In this document: piece after piece, positions 8,491-18,001 of the stretch
Layout: each line of letters opens with the position of its first letter
Numbering within the stretch: position 1 is the stretch's first letter
Origin: Algoriphagus aestuariicola
GTDB lineage: Bacteria; Bacteroidota; Bacteroidia; Cytophagales; Cyclobacteriaceae
NCBI RefSeq assembly: GCF_017254835.1
Contig: NZ_JAFKCW010000005.1
Coordinates: 150,287 to 214,286, forward strand
Reading direction: 5' to 3'
Length of the DNA: 64,000 nucleotides
Translations under genes and position numbers: made by a program
The notes under the pieces: generated by a model
What the model saw: the letters and a program-made list of their open reading frames with translations, nothing else
The model's database searches: none
What the model was told of the DNA's origin: nothing

Positions 8491-8521
8491 CAAATATATG
8501 CAAAGAAAGACATTCTCAAAA
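8491..8521 (-). promoter_or_regulatory. Bacteroidota-type promoter for the MarR gene
   Basis: On the minus strand, -33 TTTTG (8517-8521) and -7 TATATTTG (8491-8498) are separated by 18 bp, matching the TTTG-N17-23-TAnnTTTG consensus of the Bacteroidota primary sigma factor. The ATG follows 17 bp after the -7 box. Confidence 0.65.
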
Positions 8522-8630
8522 AATTAGCCTATAAAAATTATAGGGAAAGTTGGAATAAAATCTTGTGCTTACTTCCAGACTTGAGCCAATTCCATTTTCC
8601 CGATATGGGCTTTGAGAAAAAATAGTAGGA

Positions 8631-10037
8631 TCAACCGAGTGGAAGCCTTACATCAAAGGTGGTTTCTCCAGTTTTGGACTCCACTGAAATTTCTCCCCCG
8701 TGTTTTTCGACAATCTGCCGCACCAAGTCAAGTCCTAAACCCGTGCCTTTTCCGAGACCCTTGGTGGTGAAAAATGGATCGAAGATTTTGAACAGGATAT
8801 CTTCGGGGATACCAGAACCGTTGTCCGTGATTTTCACGGAGACCTGCGAATTTTCCCTACGTATTCGGATTTGAAGTTGTGGGTTTGGAATGGCTTCCAT
8901 CGCATCGAGGGCATTGGCGATCAAGTTGGTCCACACTTGGTTGAGCTCTCCTCCCGATCCATGGATCAGGATGGGACCTTCAGTTTGGGGAAATATCACC
9001 TTGGCCTTGATTGCCTTGATCTTGTGCTGCAAAAGAGAAAGAGTATCGCGGATTTCGGAAACGAGATCCAGTTCCCTTTGCGTAGTTTCCCTGTCAATTC
9101 GGGAAAATGATTTGACAGTCTGGATCAGCTCTTTGATTCTTTCGGCTGCTATACTGATATTGGTCACCAGCAGTTGACTTTGGAGCAGCTGCTGCAATCC
9201 TGTCAGCCATGTCTCTGCCAGTGCTGGTTTTATTTTTTTTAGCCAATCTTCCAATTCTTCCGGATCGACTTTGGTGTCGGTAAATACCTCAGCTGCGTCC
9301 GACGGGTTTTTCATGCCCCACTCAATTAGTCTCTTCAACCATTGTTTTTCGACCTGCTGGATCTCGACCGAGGATATGGTAGTGTCGGGAATCTGATGCA
9401 TCCAGCCTGAAACGGCATCCTTGAGGAGACTTTGGTCTCTCTCGTTCAGTTCCGAGTCCTGTATAAGCAGCCTCTCTATTCCTCCTTTGGAGAAAATCCT
9501 GTTCAGCTCTGCGCTGTCCCTCTGGATGGAATTGATGGGATGATTTAGTTCATGGGACAGGCCAGCCGTGAGTTTTCCCAAGGATATCAGTTTTTGATTT
9601 TGGAGAGTCTGGAATGACACCTTTCGCGGCTTGGTTGTCCTCGAGCTGACCAACGCTTCGGTCAACTCCTCATGCATTGTCAGAAGATTTTGGAATTCTG
9701 ATATGGGAAATGACAAAATCCGGCTCGGCAAAGAAGCTTGGCAGTAGGCCGTGAACTCAGTTTCTTTTAATAACGGAAACTGTCCAAGGGTGCTTCCTTT
9801 GTCAAAGTGGTTGAGTGTTCTTTTGTTGCTTCCATAAAGCACATAAAGCTCTAGTGCTCCTGAGAGAACAATATGGAGGTGACGACTCGGGGTATTGGGT
9901 TGGAATAAAAAATCACCTTTTTGCAGCTCAATGGAATGTGAGTTTTGTAGTAGCCAATCCAATTGAGCATCAGGTACTTCGTGAAAATCAGGGATCAGTC
10001 GAAGTCTTTCAAAATCTTTTTTTTCATCATTCCCCAT
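8631..10037 (-). CDS. Sensor histidine kinase with N-terminal cyclic-nucleotide-binding domain
   Basis: A 468-residue soluble kinase. Residues about 15-130 form a cNMP-binding (cupin-like) domain with the pattern LQKGDFLFQPN and HIVLSGALELYVLYG. The H-box SHELNHP places the phospho-acceptor His at 162. The dimerisation region holds a long insert, and the ATPase domain has the N-box NLIANALDAM, G1 DNGSGIP and G2 GKGTGLGLDL. No membrane segment is visible, so it senses a cytosolic signal. No response regulator gene lies nearby, making it an orphan; partners elsewhere are expected. Whether it binds a nucleotide is unproven, since the phosphate-binding Arg motif is not clear. Confidence 0.92.
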   Translation of the reverse strand: MGNDEKKDFERLRLIPDFHEVPDAQLDWLLQNSHSIELQKGDFLFQPNTPSRHLHIVLSGALELYVLYGSNKRTLNHFDKGSTLGQFPLLKETEFTAYCQASLPSRILSFPISEFQNLLTMHEELTEALVSSRTTKPRKVSFQTLQNQKLISLGKLTAGLSHELNHPINSIQRDSAELNRIFSKGGIERLLIQDSELNERDQSLLKDAVSGWMHQIPDTTISSVEIQQVEKQWLKRLIEWGMKNPSDAAEVFTDTKVDPEELEDWLKKIKPALAETWLTGLQQLLQSQLLVTNISIAAERIKELIQTVKSFSRIDRETTQRELDLVSEIRDTLSLLQHKIKAIKAKVIFPQTEGPILIHGSGGELNQVWTNLIANALDAMEAIPNPQLQIRIRRENSQVSVKITDNGSGIPEDILFKIFDPFFTTKGLGKGTGLGLDLVRQIVEKHGGEISVESKTGETTFDVRLPLG

Positions 10038-10466
10038 AGAGAACAGGATAGGTACTTAAAATATTCCAGCCATAAGGTTGGTCGTTTGGTTGATCAATAA
10101 AAGTCGTTCAAATTAACAAAAAGTCCTTTCATATCTAATTTCCTCAGCGGTTTTATATTCGAAATCGGGATTGGGATAGAAAAAATCAGCTATTCTGGCA
10201 AAAAAGTGGAAACCGATTATCGACAAGGCATTCAAGGTTAGGCGAAATTCTGATCCTCGCTTCGCACCAATGGATATGACTTATGCTGAATGTCAGGGTG
10301 GAAAGGATTGTCCGGTCGCAGGAATTTGATCGATTGCAGAAAGGTTGATTCAAATAGTGGTCCTGGACAAGTGCGAAATTTTTACCGTAGTCACGAATTC
10401 AGAAATCGGAATTCGAAAACCATCTTTTAAAGTCGGGAATTTGAGCTTTCTGGGCTAAATTCCGGC
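10038..10466. other. Intergenic region, no convincing gene
   Basis: The 429-bp gap lies between the divergent kinase and oxidoreductase genes and must hold promoters for both. No hairpin terminator, tRNA or long ORF is seen. A 19-codon reading at 10270-10329 with a C-x5-C pair is the only ORF-like feature and has no support. Confidence 0.6.
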
Positions 10467-11573
10467 ATGAAAAAATCCATTCCTTTTTTGTTTCTGATTT
10501 TTGGGCTGTTGAGTTCTGCGTTTTCACAGGTCGTGCCACTGAAAATCGGTGTGGCGGGGTTGCATCACGGACATGTGGGATGGGTGTTTGAGGCGAATGA
10601 AAGACCGGATGTTGAAATTGTCGGAATCGCCGAACCCAACCGAGAACTTGCGGAACGGTATGCGAAGCAACATGGCATTTCTATGGATATCGTTTTTGAT
10701 AGCTTGGAGGAAATGTTGGAAAAAACCAAGCCAGAGGCTGTGACCGGTTTTGGAGCCACCTTCCACCATCTGGAGATCGTCCAAATCTGTGCGCCACGAG
10801 GCATCCATGTGATGGTAGAAAAACCATTGGCGGTCAGTCTGGCCCATGCCCAGGAAATGGCTCAATTGGCACGGCAGCACGAAATCCACCTGCTGACTAA
10901 CTATGAAACTTCTTGGTACGCCTCCAACGAAAAAGCATATGAAATCCTGCATTCGGGACAAATCGGCGAAACTCGGAAAGTTGTCGTCAGGGATGGCCAT
11001 CGAGGGCCAAAGAAAATCGGTGTCGGTTCGGAGTTTCTGGAATGGCTGACTGATCCTGAGCTAAACGGCGCAGGGGCATTGATGGATTTCGGTTGCTACG
11101 GAGCCAATCTGAGCACGTGGCTTTTGGATGGGCAGCGTCCGGTCTCAGTCACTGCCGTTACCCAACAGCTCAATCCAGCCGATAACCCCAAAGTGGACGA
11201 TGAGGCCACGATCATTTTGACTTACCCCAATTCCCAAACCATCATCGAAGCTTCCTGGAACTGGCCAATAGGCATCAAGGATTTGGCTATTTATGGCCTT
11301 ACCGGGGCGATCTTCGCCGATGACGGGAGCCATCTCAGGGTTCGAATGGCGGAGGGGTACAGCGGTTTTTCTGAAGAGAAAATGGAATTGCTGGAGCGAT
11401 CCCGCCCCTATGACGATCCGTTTTCAGTCTTGCTGGCGGTAGTGAGGAGAGAAACCCAGCTGGGTCAATTTGATCCATACTCCTTAGAAAACAATCTCTT
11501 GGTGATGGAGATTCTGCAAGCGGCGAAGGAAAGCGCCGAAACCGGAAAGACAGTATTCCTGTCGAAGAAATAG
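10467..11573 (+). CDS. Exported Gfo/Idh/MocA family oxidoreductase
   Basis: A 368-residue NAD(P)-dependent oxidoreductase acting on sugars or sugar derivatives. A Sec-type signal (MKKSIPFLFLIFG, cleavage near AFSQ) precedes the Rossmann domain (IGVAGLHHGHVG); the conserved EKP motif of the family is VEKPLAVS, and the C-terminal domain carries LMDFGCYGANL and the D-x3-H-like region. Export through Sec is unusual for a protein that needs a nucleotide cofactor; related exported members normally use Tat. It is 47 bp upstream of a serine hydrolase gene and probably in one operon with it and the DUF4440 gene. Confidence 0.88.
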   Translation: MKKSIPFLFLIFGLLSSAFSQVVPLKIGVAGLHHGHVGWVFEANERPDVEIVGIAEPNRELAERYAKQHGISMDIVFDSLEEMLEKTKPEAVTGFGATFHHLEIVQICAPRGIHVMVEKPLAVSLAHAQEMAQLARQHEIHLLTNYETSWYASNEKAYEILHSGQIGETRKVVVRDGHRGPKKIGVGSEFLEWLTDPELNGAGALMDFGCYGANLSTWLLDGQRPVSVTAVTQQLNPADNPKVDDEATIILTYPNSQTIIEASWNWPIGIKDLAIYGLTGAIFADDGSHLRVRMAEGYSGFSEEKMELLERSRPYDDPFSVLLAVVRRETQLGQFDPYSLENNLLVMEILQAAKESAETGKTVFLSKK

Positions 11574-11620
11574 TCGATTTTATGACTCCCGACCTTAGGC
11601 GTTTTACCTATTTTCTAAAA

Positions 11621-12757
11621 ATGAAAAAGAATCTTTTCATATTCCTCTTTCTGGTCTTTTCCATACAAACCTCGACGCAAGGCCAAAATGCTGCTGAGTC
11701 AAAGATCAAATCCCTGATGGAGACGACGCCCGTGATGGGATTGGGGGTGGCGGTGGTGAAGGGTGGAAATCTGGTATATCAAGGAGCTTTCGGCTGGAAA
11801 GAGGAGGGGAAGGAAATGTTGGAAACTACCGATATCTTCCGCATAGCCTCCATCTCCAAGTCCTTTTCTGCGACTTCCGTGATGCAGCTGGTGGAGAAGA
11901 AAGTGCTTAGCCTGGATGATGACGTCAGCGAGCTGATGGGCTTTGGGGTGAGAAACCCTAAATTTCCCGACCAAGTCATCACCCTGCGGATGCTGCTGTC
12001 GCATACTTCAAGCATCAACGACTCCGAAGGCTACTTCACCCTTGACGCGATCAACCCGTCCAAGAATCCAAACTGGGAGAAAGCGTACAATGACTACGCA
12101 CCCGGTGAGGGGTATCAATATTGCAACTTAGCTTACAATATGACCGGAGCGATCATCGAAAAGTATTCCGGGGAGCGCTTTGACCAATATGTACGGGGCC
12201 ATATTTTGGCACCACTAGAGCTATATGGTGGCTACAACGTCAGCGAACTGGACGCTGCCAGCTTTGCGTCAATCTACGCCTATGATCCTGATTCCGCCAA
12301 GTTTACGCTTTCTCCGGCGGCCTATGCGCCAAGGGTCGAGGAGATCGCAAATTATCAGTTTGGCTATAGCACGCCTATCTTTTCTCCGACAGGAGGGATG
12401 AAGATTTCCGCTCCAGACTTGGCTAGATACATGATCATGCACATGAACTACGGGAAAGGCGAAAATGAAAGGATCATTTCCAAAAAGAGCTCCCAGATCA
12501 TGCAGACTCCGATTTCATCCGATGAAAACTATGGGTTGGGACTTTGGAAGACTGACAAGTTGATCGCCGGTACGGAACTCGTCGGACATACGGGATCAGC
12601 CTATGGACTGTACAGTGCGATGTTTTTTGATCCCAAGGAAAAGTTCGGAATCGTGGTTATCAGCAATGGCTGCGCCCCCGCCTATGAAGATGGCTTCAAC
12701 GCCGTGATCCGCCAGACGGTGAATATCCTGTACGAAGAATTGATCAAGCCCCAATAA
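11621..12757 (+). CDS. Secreted serine hydrolase, class C beta-lactamase/PBP-like
   Basis: A serine hydrolase of the AmpC/PBP4*/esterase EstB group. The three active-site elements are visible: S-x-x-K as SISKSF, Y-x-N as YCN in GYQYCNLAY, and the HTG box as VGHTGSAYG. A signal peptide starts at the internal ATG 11621 (MKKNLFIFLFLVF), which is preferred to the reading from 11582 that adds 13 non-signal residues. The family includes D-aminopeptidases, esterases and lactamases, and sequence alone does not separate them. The neighbours (sugar oxidoreductase, NTF2-like protein) give no sign of antibiotic resistance. Confidence 0.9.
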   Translation: MKKNLFIFLFLVFSIQTSTQGQNAAESKIKSLMETTPVMGLGVAVVKGGNLVYQGAFGWKEEGKEMLETTDIFRIASISKSFSATSVMQLVEKKVLSLDDDVSELMGFGVRNPKFPDQVITLRMLLSHTSSINDSEGYFTLDAINPSKNPNWEKAYNDYAPGEGYQYCNLAYNMTGAIIEKYSGERFDQYVRGHILAPLELYGGYNVSELDAASFASIYAYDPDSAKFTLSPAAYAPRVEEIANYQFGYSTPIFSPTGGMKISAPDLARYMIMHMNYGKGENERIISKKSSQIMQTPISSDENYGLGLWKTDKLIAGTELVGHTGSAYGLYSAMFFDPKEKFGIVVISNGCAPAYEDGFNAVIRQTVNILYEELIKPQ

Positions 12758-12772
12758 AACCGATAGCCAACT

Positions 12773-13225
12773 ATGATTAAGAAAACCCTTCTGTTTCTAC
12801 TTTTCGGTATATCCCTCTTTGCCCAAGCCCGGCAAAAAAGCGATGAGGAGCAAATACAGCAGCTGATCCAAGATTCTTTTGACGTTCTTTTTTCCAGTTT
12901 TGACTCCGAACGGATTGGGGAGTTTTATACCGAAGACTTCATTCTTTTGGAAGACGGGGAAGTCTGGGACCATCAAAAGATCCTCGATTATTTCGCCAAA
13001 GCAAAACTTAATCCCAATCCCACGACTCGGATAAACCGTTTTGATTTTGTCAAAACGACCGTATCTGGGGACAGGGCCTGGGTAGCTTACCACAACTATG
13101 CGACGATCAGCAGAGATGGACAAGTGGTTAGGCAAGTGGAGTGGCTGGAGAGTGCTACTGCCGTGAAGACGCCGGAGGGCTGGAGGCTGGATATGCTTCA
13201 TTCCACAAGACTTGAAGCGAAGTAA
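12773..13225 (+). CDS. Exported NTF2/SnoaL-like protein (DUF4440)
   Basis: A 150-residue protein with a Sec signal peptide (MIKKTLLFLLFGISLFAQA) and a single DUF4440/SnoaL-like domain: DEEQIQQLIQDSF, then SERIGEFYTEDFILLEDGE and a closing strand TPEGWRLDMLHSTR. It starts 15 bp after the serine hydrolase stop and so is probably the last gene of the operon beginning at 10467. No specific reaction can be assigned. Confidence 0.82.
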   Translation: MIKKTLLFLLFGISLFAQARQKSDEEQIQQLIQDSFDVLFSSFDSERIGEFYTEDFILLEDGEVWDHQKILDYFAKAKLNPNPTTRINRFDFVKTTVSGDRAWVAYHNYATISRDGQVVRQVEWLESATAVKTPEGWRLDMLHSTRLEAK

Positions 13226-13251
13226 GACTTAAAAGGCAGCAGGACTGAGGG

Positions 13252-13476
13252 TTAGGTGTTCTTATAGGTTTTTTTGAGCTCCGTCAGAATGCTCTCCAAC
13301 CCGTTGAGTCTGATCTCGTAGAGCGTGTGAAGCCACATGCCGAGCTTACCTTCGGGGAAACCTTTTCCTTTCATCCAAACCAGGTAATACTCGGGAACAT
13401 CGCAAAGTAGCCGTCCCTTGTACTTGCCGAAAGGCATCTTTTTGGTCACCAGATCTATGAGAATTTGTTGGTCCAT
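13252..13476 (-). CDS. DUF3820 family small protein
   Basis: A 74-residue protein with the DUF3820 hallmarks MPFGKYKGRLLCDVP and YYLVWMKGKGFPEGKLG. The family is linked to nuclease-like folds and one member was called a quorum-sensing-regulated factor; function is unknown here. The start is set at ATG 13474-13476 because the family signature begins soon after. The longer reading from 13611 would overlap the divergent gene at 13559 and adds residues that do not look like the family. Confidence 0.85.
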   Translation of the reverse strand: MDQQILIDLVTKKMPFGKYKGRLLCDVPEYYLVWMKGKGFPEGKLGMWLHTLYEIRLNGLESILTELKKTYKNT

Positions 13477-13558
13477 GGGGTAAAAGTAACGCAAATATCC
13501 AGATCGATGGGAGGCAAATGCCGATCGTAGAATTTTGGATGAATTTTTTAATTGATCA

Positions 13559-14776
13559 ATGAAAATCTCAGACTTTGAATGTGGTTTTTGTTTATTTGCA
13601 GCTCGATTCACCCTAATCCAAGCCTTCTTGAAAGTCCGCTCGCTGCCCAGGTTTTTCTGGTATTCAAAGTTGTCGATACCGCTTCTCTTTATCTTATTCC
13701 TTACACTAGACGCCTTTGGTCAGGTTCCAGCCAAAAAAGACTATATCGTCGTGGCTGATTCGGCGCTTAGTCAGGGCTTCGTCCGAGACATCCCCTCCGA
13801 GGGTAACACAGTGGTGTACTTTGCGAAGTCGAAAAGAAGCGAGCATAGGAAATTCACTGTGGCAGATGTGACGGAGTTTAGACTGTCGGAGCGAATGTTT
13901 TATAAAAAGCTGATCCCACAGGGGGTGGCTGGTAGATTTGTTTTTTTGGAAAAGCTACCGCATTCTTCCCCAAATCTGGTTTTTTGGAAACTGCACGAGG
14001 AATCTCCAAAGTACTATATCGAATCATCTGAGGGACTGGAACTTTTAGATGAATCGTTTCGGGGGCGGCTAAGCGAGCTGTTCGACAATCCTATGTTGGA
14101 TCCACTTTTGGATATCACTCGGAGAAATGATTTTTCACTGGTATATCTTTCCCGGACTGCGGCAACCATCAAAAAACCTCGAACTTTCACAAAGCTTTTT
14201 GCGATAGCGCCACATTTAGGCTATACCAGCCAAATCGTGCGATTTGCCCTTCCTGACTCCAATGAAAAGGGAAAAGTCACAGGTTCTTCGCCATCGATCG
14301 GTATAGATGGGGAAGTTTTTTTGACTTTCAAGCGGAATATTTCATTGATGGCGGGAGTGTTATGGACGCAGTTTGATTCGCAGGTTTTTATCCAATATCC
14401 ACGGAGCCAAACGAGAATCGATTCAGACTTTTTCCTGGACTTCAGCCTATTACAAATCCCCGCGATGTTTCGCTACTATATAGATCTGAGTCCAAATAAA
14501 TTGAGAATGCACATTGGGGCGGGTTATACCCACGCCAAACCATCTTATGATAGATTGGGCGCTTACCAAGCTGTCTTTGAAGGAACTACGATTGTCACCT
14601 CTACACGAGAGCTGGAGATGGACGACAGCTTCTCCGGTGTTACGTTGGGGCTGGGAATAGAGAAGTACTTCAGGAAGCAACGGGCCTTGGTCTTTGGTCT
14701 GCGGCATTTCAACGTCAAGGGGCAAGAGGATGGCCTAGTTCAAGGGCTGGATTTTCAACTAGGATATAAATTCTGA
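13559..14776 (+). CDS. Exported outer-membrane beta-barrel-like protein
   Basis: Up to 405 residues. A hydrophobic signal segment (LSIPLLFILFLTL, then DAFGQ) begins about 37 residues into the longest reading, so the real start is probably internal; an in-frame TTG at 13670 is one option. The N-terminal half (residues about 60-200) is a mixed domain with a leading DYIVVADSAL strand; the C-terminal half alternates polar and aromatic residues (YTSQIVRFAL, FRYYIDLSPNKL, LGLGIEKYF) and ends LGYKF, an outer-membrane barrel terminus. It resembles PorT-like barrels only in general style; no family is claimed. It is directly followed by the IPT lipoprotein gene. Confidence 0.65.
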   Translation: MKISDFECGFCLFAARFTLIQAFLKVRSLPRFFWYSKLSIPLLFILFLTLDAFGQVPAKKDYIVVADSALSQGFVRDIPSEGNTVVYFAKSKRSEHRKFTVADVTEFRLSERMFYKKLIPQGVAGRFVFLEKLPHSSPNLVFWKLHEESPKYYIESSEGLELLDESFRGRLSELFDNPMLDPLLDITRRNDFSLVYLSRTAATIKKPRTFTKLFAIAPHLGYTSQIVRFALPDSNEKGKVTGSSPSIGIDGEVFLTFKRNISLMAGVLWTQFDSQVFIQYPRSQTRIDSDFFLDFSLLQIPAMFRYYIDLSPNKLRMHIGAGYTHAKPSYDRLGAYQAVFEGTTIVTSTRELEMDDSFSGVTLGLGIEKYFRKQRALVFGLRHFNVKGQEDGLVQGLDFQLGYKF

Positions 14777-14782
14777 TTGGGT

Positions 14783-16576
14783 ATGAAGAGGATAAGTTGG
14801 ATTTTGCTGATCGCAGTCTTTGCGTTGATGTCCTGTGAGCAGGAGGAGTTTATTTCCGGTCGTGCCCATCATTTTGTGTTGAGTATGGGGATCGCTGACC
14901 TGGACGAGACTGGGGTGACGGTGGAGTTTGAAGTGAGAAAGACCGGAACGGCTCCGATAGAGGAGTATGGGGTGGAATATACACTGTCTGAGAATCTTGC
15001 TTATGGAAGGGATGCGCAATATGACAAGGTGTCCGAGAGTGGCGCTCCCGGGAGCGCTCTTGCGTCGATCCGAATTTCCTATGATCTAGTGGCGGGTCGC
15101 GAATACACCGCCAGGCCCTATGTAAAGTCCGGCGGAACGATCGTTTACGGGGAAAATCTGGTATTTTCCAGCCAGGGCGGTCCTGCCCCGATCATTACGG
15201 AAGTCAGTCCTGCCGAATTTTACAGAAACTCCCAGCTCACCCTGAAGGGTGACTACTTCAATTCCAAATTGGAACACAACTCACTGGAGATCGTGAACGG
15301 AGGAGAAAACTATGAAGTCTCCATTGACAGCGTCAGCCGCACGGAAATCAAAATGAGAATAAAGCTCATCCGGCCCATTATCAATGCGGATAGCCAGTCG
15401 CTGAGTCTGAAGTTGACCTCGGGAGGGAAAAGCGTCCTCTTCCCGGTGGAGATCACTTCCATCGTGCCCAAGATCACCCAGATGGGCCCTAGCAGTGTAT
15501 ATGTAGGTGACAAGGTTATGCTGGAGTTTAATTACCCTCCGTATCAAACCGACTATGGTATTTGGTTAAACTATACTCCACCAAACGGCTATCCGCTATG
15601 GTTTCAAAATCAAGTCAGCCCACTGGCTGCTGAGTTTTTGGTTCCTGATACTCCAGCGGGTGTGTATGTTCCATCTTTTGTGAACACTTGGTTTCCGCAG
15701 CAGCTCACGGATAGGAAGCTCGAGATCCTTCCTACTTGGGAGAAGTTTCAGGTTGGGGTGGATGTACCCAAGAGGAATGAACAGCTTATCACCGCCGTCG
15801 GGGACAAACTGCTGATGATAGGCTATGACGATACCGACAATATGGCCTTTCGCCGCCTTGATCTCGGAGCGACTCGCCCTGTGGCTTTGTCGGCTCCGCC
15901 CACTGAGAATCCCTACCGATCATCGCCGGTATTGTCGGCGCAGGGAGACAGATATTTGTACTATGGATTGGGATTCAGGTATCTGACTGACAAGACGGAG
16001 CCCGTCCATGATTTTTTTCGATTGGATACACATACTGGCCAATGGGAGAGGCTTGCTGATTTTCCCTTTGATTATACCTCGGTCATCAATTCATTTTTTT
16101 TCAAGGGGAAACTGTATGTCATACTTTGGAACTATCTGAATTTTAGAGTGTACGACCCTGCAACCAACCAGTGGAGTATGAGCTCGGTAGAAGTGCCAAA
16201 TGAATTGAGGTCTTCAGCTAGTGTTGTTCCTGTCCAAGACCATATATATTTCCTCACTTCACAGAATCCTCTACAAGTGAGTAGGTATAGCATCGGTGGC
16301 CAAATCGAGCTGTTCGGTACATCTGATCAGTGGATAAACCACGGTGGCAGTCTGATCCTTTGGGATGGCAACCTGTTATTTATGAACAATGGCATGCCCC
16401 TCCTGCGAATGGATATGGGGACAAGGGAATTTCGGCTCGTCCAGCGGGTCGGAGGTCATTTTAACTCCAGCTTTATTCCTTGGCCAACTTCTCAGGGTTT
16501 GCTGATGGCGCTCCGGATAGATGGCAACAGCGGTATTCAGGAGGATGTCATCTACCGCTTGATCCAAGACTTTTGA
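14783..16576 (+). CDS. IPT/TIG and kelch-like repeat lipoprotein
   Basis: A lipoprotein of 597 residues, signal MKRISWILLIAVF with lipobox LMSC. After a fibronectin-like stretch comes an IPT/TIG domain (about residues 130-220: APIITEVSPAEFYRNSQLTLKGDYF), a second Ig-like stretch, and a C-terminal half with repeated kelch-style blades (HDFFRLDTHTGQWERLADFP, RVYDPATNQWSMSS). Such proteins are surface or periplasmic binding modules. ATG 14783 is chosen over the TTG at 14777. It begins 6 bp after the upstream barrel gene's stop, so the two are co-transcribed and may form an outer-membrane pair. Confidence 0.85.
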   Translation: MKRISWILLIAVFALMSCEQEEFISGRAHHFVLSMGIADLDETGVTVEFEVRKTGTAPIEEYGVEYTLSENLAYGRDAQYDKVSESGAPGSALASIRISYDLVAGREYTARPYVKSGGTIVYGENLVFSSQGGPAPIITEVSPAEFYRNSQLTLKGDYFNSKLEHNSLEIVNGGENYEVSIDSVSRTEIKMRIKLIRPIINADSQSLSLKLTSGGKSVLFPVEITSIVPKITQMGPSSVYVGDKVMLEFNYPPYQTDYGIWLNYTPPNGYPLWFQNQVSPLAAEFLVPDTPAGVYVPSFVNTWFPQQLTDRKLEILPTWEKFQVGVDVPKRNEQLITAVGDKLLMIGYDDTDNMAFRRLDLGATRPVALSAPPTENPYRSSPVLSAQGDRYLYYGLGFRYLTDKTEPVHDFFRLDTHTGQWERLADFPFDYTSVINSFFFKGKLYVILWNYLNFRVYDPATNQWSMSSVEVPNELRSSASVVPVQDHIYFLTSQNPLQVSRYSIGGQIELFGTSDQWINHGGSLILWDGNLLFMNNGMPLLRMDMGTREFRLVQRVGGHFNSSFIPWPTSQGLLMALRIDGNSGIQEDVIYRLIQDF

Positions 16577-16638
16577 TTTGAATCAATTTCATCGTCCGTT
16601 GGTTATCTGACCAACTATCCAAAAAGAAAGGAAAATCG

Positions 16639-17667
16639 ATGGAAATCGGAATTGACAGTTTTGCCGCTTTTGTCACGGATCGGGATGGAAATCCCGCGGG
16701 AACGGCTGAGAATGCCATGCAGGAGCTCTTGGAGCGAATCAAGTTGGCGGACGAAAAAGGGCTGGATGTGTTCTCCATAGGCGAACACCACCGTAAGGAA
16801 TTTCTCGACTCTGCGACTTCGGTCATCCTCGCCGCTGCTGCCGGAATGACCCAAAATATCCGCCTGAGCAGTGCGGTGACCGTACTGAGCGCAGCTGACC
16901 CGGTGAGGGTTTATCAGCAGTTTTCGACATTGGATTTGGTGTCTCAAGGCCGGGCAGAGCTGGTGGTAGGTCGCGGATCGTTCACGGAAGCATTTCCTCT
17001 TTTTGGACTTCGCCTCGAGGACTATGATAAGCTCTTTGCGGAGAAATTGGGGCTTCTACTGCAGATCAACGAGCAAGAGACCGTGACTTGGTCTGGTAAA
17101 TTTCGCCCTGCGCTGAATAATCAGCCCATCTATCCGCGACCGGTGCAGGAGCGATTGCCCATTTGGTTGGGAGTTGGGGGCACACCGGGATCGTTTGTTC
17201 GTGCAGGCTCCCTCGGACTTCCGCTGATGGTGGCGGTGATCGGAGGGGAAACGCATCGATTCAGGCCCTTGGTGGATCTCTATCGAGAGGCCGGCGATAA
17301 GGCGGGCTTTTCCCAAGACCAGCTCAAAGTCGGGCTTCACTCGCTTGGCTACGTGGGACGATCCCATGAGGAAGCCGTCGAGGCCTATTATCCCGGCTAT
17401 GCGGAGACATTTACGCGGATAGGGAAAGAACGGGGGTGGCCGCCTGTGACCCGCGGGCACTTCGAAGCACAAAACTCCAAACGCGGGGCCTACCTCATAG
17501 GCGAGCCGGAGGAAGTGGCCGAGAAAATCCTTCGCCACAGCGAGTCCTTGGGGGGAATTGACAGGTTTACCTTCCAAATGGACAATGCCGGCCTGAGCCA
17601 TGGGCAGCTATCGGAGAGCATTGCTCTTATCGGCGAGGAGGTGATTCCCTTGTTGAAAAAATCATAG
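16639..17667 (+). CDS. LLM class flavin-dependent oxidoreductase
   Basis: A 342-residue luciferase-like TIM-barrel flavoenzyme (bacterial luciferase / alkanal monooxygenase superfamily) that would use FMNH2 or F420-like cofactor; Bacteroidota usually rely on FMN. Visible landmarks are FSIGEHHRKEF near residue 50, SSAVTVLSAADPVRVYQQFSTLDLVSQGRAELVVGRGS, whose pieces SAVTVLSAADP and VVGRGSF are family-typical, and the C-terminal GEPEEVAEKI substrate-loop region. The substrate is unknown. It is preceded by 62 bp and ended by a terminator at 17702-17729, so it may be transcribed with the preceding genes or alone. Confidence 0.9.
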   Translation: MEIGIDSFAAFVTDRDGNPAGTAENAMQELLERIKLADEKGLDVFSIGEHHRKEFLDSATSVILAAAAGMTQNIRLSSAVTVLSAADPVRVYQQFSTLDLVSQGRAELVVGRGSFTEAFPLFGLRLEDYDKLFAEKLGLLLQINEQETVTWSGKFRPALNNQPIYPRPVQERLPIWLGVGGTPGSFVRAGSLGLPLMVAVIGGETHRFRPLVDLYREAGDKAGFSQDQLKVGLHSLGYVGRSHEEAVEAYYPGYAETFTRIGKERGWPPVTRGHFEAQNSKRGAYLIGEPEEVAEKILRHSESLGGIDRFTFQMDNAGLSHGQLSESIALIGEEVIPLLKKS

Positions 17668-17701
17668 TCCGATCAGATAAAGCCTAAAGGCTAGAATAAA
17701 G

Positions 17702-17729
17702 GCACAGGTCTTAGGGTCTGTGCTTTTTT
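17702..17729 (+). terminator. Rho-independent terminator after the LLM oxidoreductase
   Basis: Stem GCACAG/CTGTGC (17702-17707 with 17718-17723), extended by G-T pairs, followed by six T residues. It separates the oxidoreductase from the sigma-factor locus. Confidence 0.8.
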
Positions 17730-18001
17730 GTTTGGCAGGTTCACTCCTTTTGCTTTTAGAAGCATATTCTGGATTTATTCGCCGTTTTATGTGATTTTTC
17801 AGAGAGCTTTTGCCGCCTATATAAAAACATTGATTCTTTGTCTTGCATAAATTCGAGACAGAAGTTCGCTGAGAGACAATAAACAAAGAAAGGGGGCCGC
17901 CGCCTCGATTTTGGAGAGGCAATTGATTGAAATGTATTTTGAAAAGTAGGCAGGCATTGCTTTTTTTACCTTCAATCCAATTAACTAACCCAACTACTAG
18001 A

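Noticed and set aside
10270-10329. 19-codon ORF with a C-x5-C pair between the kinase and the oxidoreductase
   Set aside because: Too short to support without conservation; no ribosome-binding or promoter signal.
13477-13611. 45-codon extension of the DUF3820 gene
   Set aside because: The extension overlaps the divergent gene at 13559 and is unlike the family.
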